Assembly: GCA_942490995.1 (NCBI GenBank) | Contig: CALOBG010000021.1 | Coordinates: 1-64,000, forward strand | DNA from: UBA981 sp942490995 | GTDB taxonomy: Bacteria; Pseudomonadota; Gammaproteobacteria; Ga0077536 | Direction of reading: 5' to 3' | Length of the DNA: 64,000 nt | In this document: positions 61,447 to 64,000 of the stretch, piece by piece | Position numbering within the stretch: the stretch's first letter is position 1 | Layout of the letters: every line of letters starts with the position of its first letter | Position numbers and translations under genes: made by a program | The notes under the pieces: generated by a model | What the model saw: the letters and a program-made list of their open reading frames with translations, nothing else | Database searches by the model: none | Told to the model about the DNA's origin: nothing

Positions 61447-62775
61447 TTGACCCCCGTGGCGGACGCCGCAACCGTTTCGATCAACGTCGACCGCGTTTAC
61501 GCGCGCATCGCCTGGCGTCTGATCCCATTCCTGTTCGTGTGTTACATCTGCGCGTATCTCGATCGCGTCAATGTCGGATTCGCGAAACTGCAGATGGCCG
61601 AGCAACTGGCCTTCAGCGACGCGATGTACGGCTTCGGCGCCGGCATTTTTTTTATCGGATACTTCATTTTCGAGGTGCCGAGCAATCTCCTGATGCTGCG
61701 TTACGGCGCCAGCCGCTGCATTGCGCGCATCATGATCCTGTGGGGCGTGATCTCGGCGGCGATGATGTTTGTTACCACCCCCTTTGAGTTCTACCTGCTG
61801 CGTTTTCTGCTCGGCGTCGCCGAGGCAGGATTTTTTCCGGGCGTGATCTTTTACCTGACCTTATGGTTCCCGGCCGCCCGTCGTGGCCGCATGACCGCGT
61901 TGTTCGCCACCGCGGTGGCGGTCTCGACCGTCATCGGCGCGCCCTTGTCCGGCCTGATCCTGCACTATCTCGACGGTCTCAACGGCTGGGCCGGCTGGCA
62001 GTGGCTGTTTCTCATCGAAGGCCTGCCGTCGGTGGCGATGGGCATCGCGGCGCTCTACTACCTCGATGACCGCGTCGCCGACGCGCGCTGGCTGAGCCCC
62101 GCGGAACGCCGGCTGGTCGCCGCCGAGCTTGCGCTAGAAGCGCGCGGCATTGCCCATGCGCGGATTATCGATGGACTGCGGCTGCGCGCGGTGTGGCTGA
62201 TGTCGGCCATCTACTTCGCCCTGGTGATGGGCCTGTACGGACTCAATTTCTGGTTGCCGACCATCATCCGCGACCTCGGCTACACCTCGTATATAGAAAT
62301 CGGCGTGCTCAACGCCATCCCGTTCGGCGCCGCGGCGCTGGTCATGGTGCTGATCGCGCGTTCGGCAGATCGCCGCGGCGAGCGGCGCTGGCATATGGTC
62401 ATTCCGGCCCTGGCCGGCGCCGCCGGATTGATCGCCAGCGTGCTGCTGTCCGCCCAGCCGCTGCTGGCTGTGGCCGCACTGACGCTCGCGGCGTGCGGGA
62501 TTTTTGCCGCCATTCCGCAGGCCTGGGCGCTGGCCACGATGCTGGTCACCGGCGGCGCGGCGGCAGCCGGTATTGCGCTGATCAATTCGATCGGTAACCT
62601 GTCCGGCTTTGTCGGCCCATATGCGATTGGCTGGATCAAGCAATCGACCGGCTCCACCGCGGCCGGCATGATCCTGCTTGCCGTGTCAGTCGCGATCGGC
62701 GCCGCGCTGGTGCTGCTGGTGCCGACCGGAACCGCGTCTTCACCGCAGGAGTTCGATGATGAAAAAGCAGTCTGA
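61447..62775 (+). CDS. MFS transporter, anion:cation symporter family
   Basis: The 442-residue protein has 12 predicted helices and the ACS-family pattern: RIAWRLIPFLFVCYICAYLDRVNVGFAKLQM, FFIGYFIFEVPSNLLMLRYGASRCIARIMILWG, FLLGVAEAGFFPGVIFYLTLWFPAARRGRM and LPSVAMGIAALYYLDDR. Relatives move tartrate, phthalate, hexuronates and similar acids. The start may be TTG 61447 or GTG 61456; no good ribosome binding site is seen. Its 3' end overlaps the following LLM gene by 17 nt. Confidence 0.9.
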   Translation: MTPVADAATVSINVDRVYARIAWRLIPFLFVCYICAYLDRVNVGFAKLQMAEQLAFSDAMYGFGAGIFFIGYFIFEVPSNLLMLRYGASRCIARIMILWGVISAAMMFVTTPFEFYLLRFLLGVAEAGFFPGVIFYLTLWFPAARRGRMTALFATAVAVSTVIGAPLSGLILHYLDGLNGWAGWQWLFLIEGLPSVAMGIAALYYLDDRVADARWLSPAERRLVAAELALEARGIAHARIIDGLRLRAVWLMSAIYFALVMGLYGLNFWLPTIIRDLGYTSYIEIGVLNAIPFGAAALVMVLIARSADRRGERRWHMVIPALAGAAGLIASVLLSAQPLLAVAALTLAACGIFAAIPQAWALATMLVTGGAAAAGIALINSIGNLSGFVGPYAIGWIKQSTGSTAAGMILLAVSVAIGAALVLLVPTGTASSPQEFDDEKAV

Positions 62776-63739
62776 GCAGACCCTGGGCGTGGTTCTGTCG
62801 ACGGTCACCGATGCGCCGATATCCGAGCTCGTCGAAATCGGCCAACTCGCCGAGCGCTCCGGTTTCGACTCGGTTTACGTCAACGAGGGCCGCGGCGATG
62901 CCATCGCCTGCGCGCAGGCCATCGCGCTGGCTACCGACACGGTCCGGGTTGGTACCAATATCGCAAACGTCTATTTTCGCCATCCTTACCTCGCCGCCCA
63001 GAGCGCACGCACGGCGGCCGAGCTGAGCGCCGGTCGCTTCGTGCTCGGCCTCGGTATGAGCCACCGCGCCATGCTGAAAACGCTCGGCATCGACATGGGC
63101 GAGGCGCGTTCGCACCTGCACGACTACGTTGATTTCGTGGTCAAGGCCCTGGTCGGCAAGGTCGGCAGGGGTTTTCTCGTGCCGCCCGTGACGCCTTACC
63201 CGGTCGCGGTCATGGTCGCCGGCAATACCGTCGAAAGCGCGGCGATTGCCGGACAGGTCGGCAACGGTCTGATGCCGTTTTTATCGCCACTGTCGTATTT
63301 ACCGACGCTGATCGGCGCGGCCCGCGAGGCGGCCGTACAGGCGGGGCGCGGTGACACGCCCTTGCCGTGCGTGATCAGCATTCCAACTTTTTTCAGCGAC
63401 GATCACGAGGCCGCCCGTTCGGCGGCGCGCTACAACCTGGCGTTTTTTGCCCAGCTGCCGAACTACCGCCGCCAATGGCGCCGCGCGGGGTATCGCACGG
63501 CGATGGACCAGGTTCAGGAGATCTGGGCTGGCGGCGGCACACGACGCGAGGCCGCCGTAGCGATCCCGGACGAGCTGATCGACGACGTCTGCGTGTTTGG
63601 CAACGCCGCCGACTGCCGCGCGCAGCTCCAGGCGTTTCGCCAGGCCGGCGCCGACGAGCCGGTAATCGCGGTCAGCCCGGTTAATGAAGAGCGCCTGACG
63701 GCAACCCGCGCGGCGCTGGCTGCGCTGGCTCCTGCATAG
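62759..63739 (+). CDS. LLM-class flavin-dependent oxidoreductase
   Basis: The 326-residue protein is luciferase-like: LGVVLSTVTDA, IGQLAERSGFDSVYVNEGRGDAIACAQAIALATDTVRVGTNIANVYFRHP, GRFVLGLGMSHRAML, YPVAVMVAGNTVESAAIAGQVGNGLMPFL. Residues resemble the F420-dependent subgroup, though the cofactor cannot be decided. CAGGAG at 62746-62751 gives 7 nt spacing to ATG 62759; ATG 62756 is adjacent. It is coupled to the transporter and FAD oxidase in one operon. Confidence 0.88.
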   Translation: MKKQSEQTLGVVLSTVTDAPISELVEIGQLAERSGFDSVYVNEGRGDAIACAQAIALATDTVRVGTNIANVYFRHPYLAAQSARTAAELSAGRFVLGLGMSHRAMLKTLGIDMGEARSHLHDYVDFVVKALVGKVGRGFLVPPVTPYPVAVMVAGNTVESAAIAGQVGNGLMPFLSPLSYLPTLIGAAREAAVQAGRGDTPLPCVISIPTFFSDDHEAARSAARYNLAFFAQLPNYRRQWRRAGYRTAMDQVQEIWAGGGTRREAAVAIPDELIDDVCVFGNAADCRAQLQAFRQAGADEPVIAVSPVNEERLTATRAALAALAPA

Positions 63740-63750
63740 CGATTGCGCGG

Positions 63751-64000
63751 ATGACGATCGCATACCGGTGCACCGCGCTGCTGGTGCTGGCGCTGATCAT
63801 CGGCTCGCTGCCCGCGGACGACGGCTTGCCCGCCGCGGCAGCGACTCCGGACGCCCCTGACAGCTTCGATTGTGCCGATGCCTTTGATGTCGTGGCGCTG
63901 CTGGTGGTGTATCGCTGCGCGGCCTACCGGCCCCCGGCAGCGGCCGCCGCGAGCATCGCCGCGGCCATGCAGCGCCTGCATGCCTACGGCTTTGTCGATG
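63751..64000 (+). CDS. start of an exported protein, cut by the window edge
   Basis: ATG 63751 opens a frame running to the end of the window. It begins MTIAYRCTALLVLALIIGSLPADDG, a signal peptide, followed by an Ala/Pro-rich segment with two cysteines (DSFDCADAFDVVALLVVYRCAAY) and an alanine-rich helix. It follows the LLM gene by 11 bp. The family is not recognisable from 83 residues. Confidence 0.55.
   Translation, partial: MTIAYRCTALLVLALIIGSLPADDGLPAAAATPDAPDSFDCADAFDVVALLVVYRCAAYRPPAAAAASIAAAMQRLHAYGFVD

Noticed and set aside
59938..61605. Long minus-strand frame continuing upstream of the DUF6491 gene
   Set aside because: It is antisense to the GlcD-type FAD oxidase; only the part from 59937 down has a signal peptide and family motifs.
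1..64000. CRISPR array, tRNA or rRNA genes, complete prophage
   Set aside because: No regularly spaced repeats, no recognisable tRNA cloverleaf or rRNA segment, and only one phage-like domain protein without phage neighbours.

Overview
The window is 64 kb of GC-rich bacterial chromosome. A RhlB-type RNA helicase, class II fumarase, PEP-CTERM/exosortase substrate proteins, a DUF1302/DUF1329 outer-membrane pair and a soxBDAG operon together suggest a gammaproteobacterium, probably an environmental or uncultured one. That assignment is an inference: there is no rRNA, no tRNA that I could recognise and no other phylogenetic marker. About 45 real genes or gene remnants are listed. Most other open frames are antisense shadows caused by the high GC content.

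Layout. 0.2-6.8 kb: a SprA-like putative metalloprotease, then an amidohydrolase, a serine-hydrolase/beta-lactamase-family protein, an exported Fe-S aldo/keto reductase, a VOC protein and a luciferase-like (LLM) flavoprotein. 6.9-11.5 kb: a xanthine-dehydrogenase-family operon (FAD subunit plus fused Fe-S/molybdopterin subunit) followed by a lactonase-like metallo-beta-lactamase. 11.5-16.3 kb: an ArsR/SRPBCC/DUF899 operon, a tandem universal stress protein with an FNR-like site, and a DMSO-reductase-superfamily molybdoenzyme. 16.7-21.1 kb: a tight DUF1302-DUF1329-lipoprotein-DUF5667-like operon behind an AT-rich inverted-repeat operator. 21.3-24.4 kb: rhlB, a SprT-like gene and a chromosomal A1S_2505-type protein. 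24.6-26.3 kb: an IS1380-family insertion with 4-bp target duplication and a frameshifted transposase. 26.5-32.2 kb: a PEP-CTERM protein, fumC, a double-VOC protein, a DUF21 gene broken by an amber codon and a cytochrome c. 32.2-37.1 kb: an otsB-GH15-otsA-glk trehalose operon. 37.4-41.6 kb: an SDR, a YihY-family membrane protein and a PEP-CTERM-tagged animal-type heme peroxidase. 41.7-50.1 kb: a decay zone (Baeyer-Villiger monooxygenase, PEP-CTERM protein and PrsT-like TPR protein, all frameshifted) around one intact amidohydrolase. 50.3-54.4 kb: a two-component sodium/solute symporter, an SDR, a small membrane protein and an AhpD-like protein. 54.5-59.5 kb: soxBDAG. 59.5-64 kb: a DUF6491 protein, a GlcD-type FAD oxidase, an MFS permease, a second LLM protein and the start of an exported protein.

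How the genes fit together. The first 16 kb and the last 14 kb read as catabolic modules for organic compounds of unknown identity (hydrolases, oxidoreductases, permeases). Trehalose synthesis and turnover form one coupled unit. Surface biology is represented by PEP-CTERM substrates, at least one with a good sigma-54-like promoter, and by the degenerate PrsT; no exosortase gene is in the window. The most unusual non-coding signal is a family of about 200-bp inverted-repeat elements. In three of four places its terminal C-TAA-AT (or C-TGA-AT) lies exactly on the stop codon of the adjoining gene.
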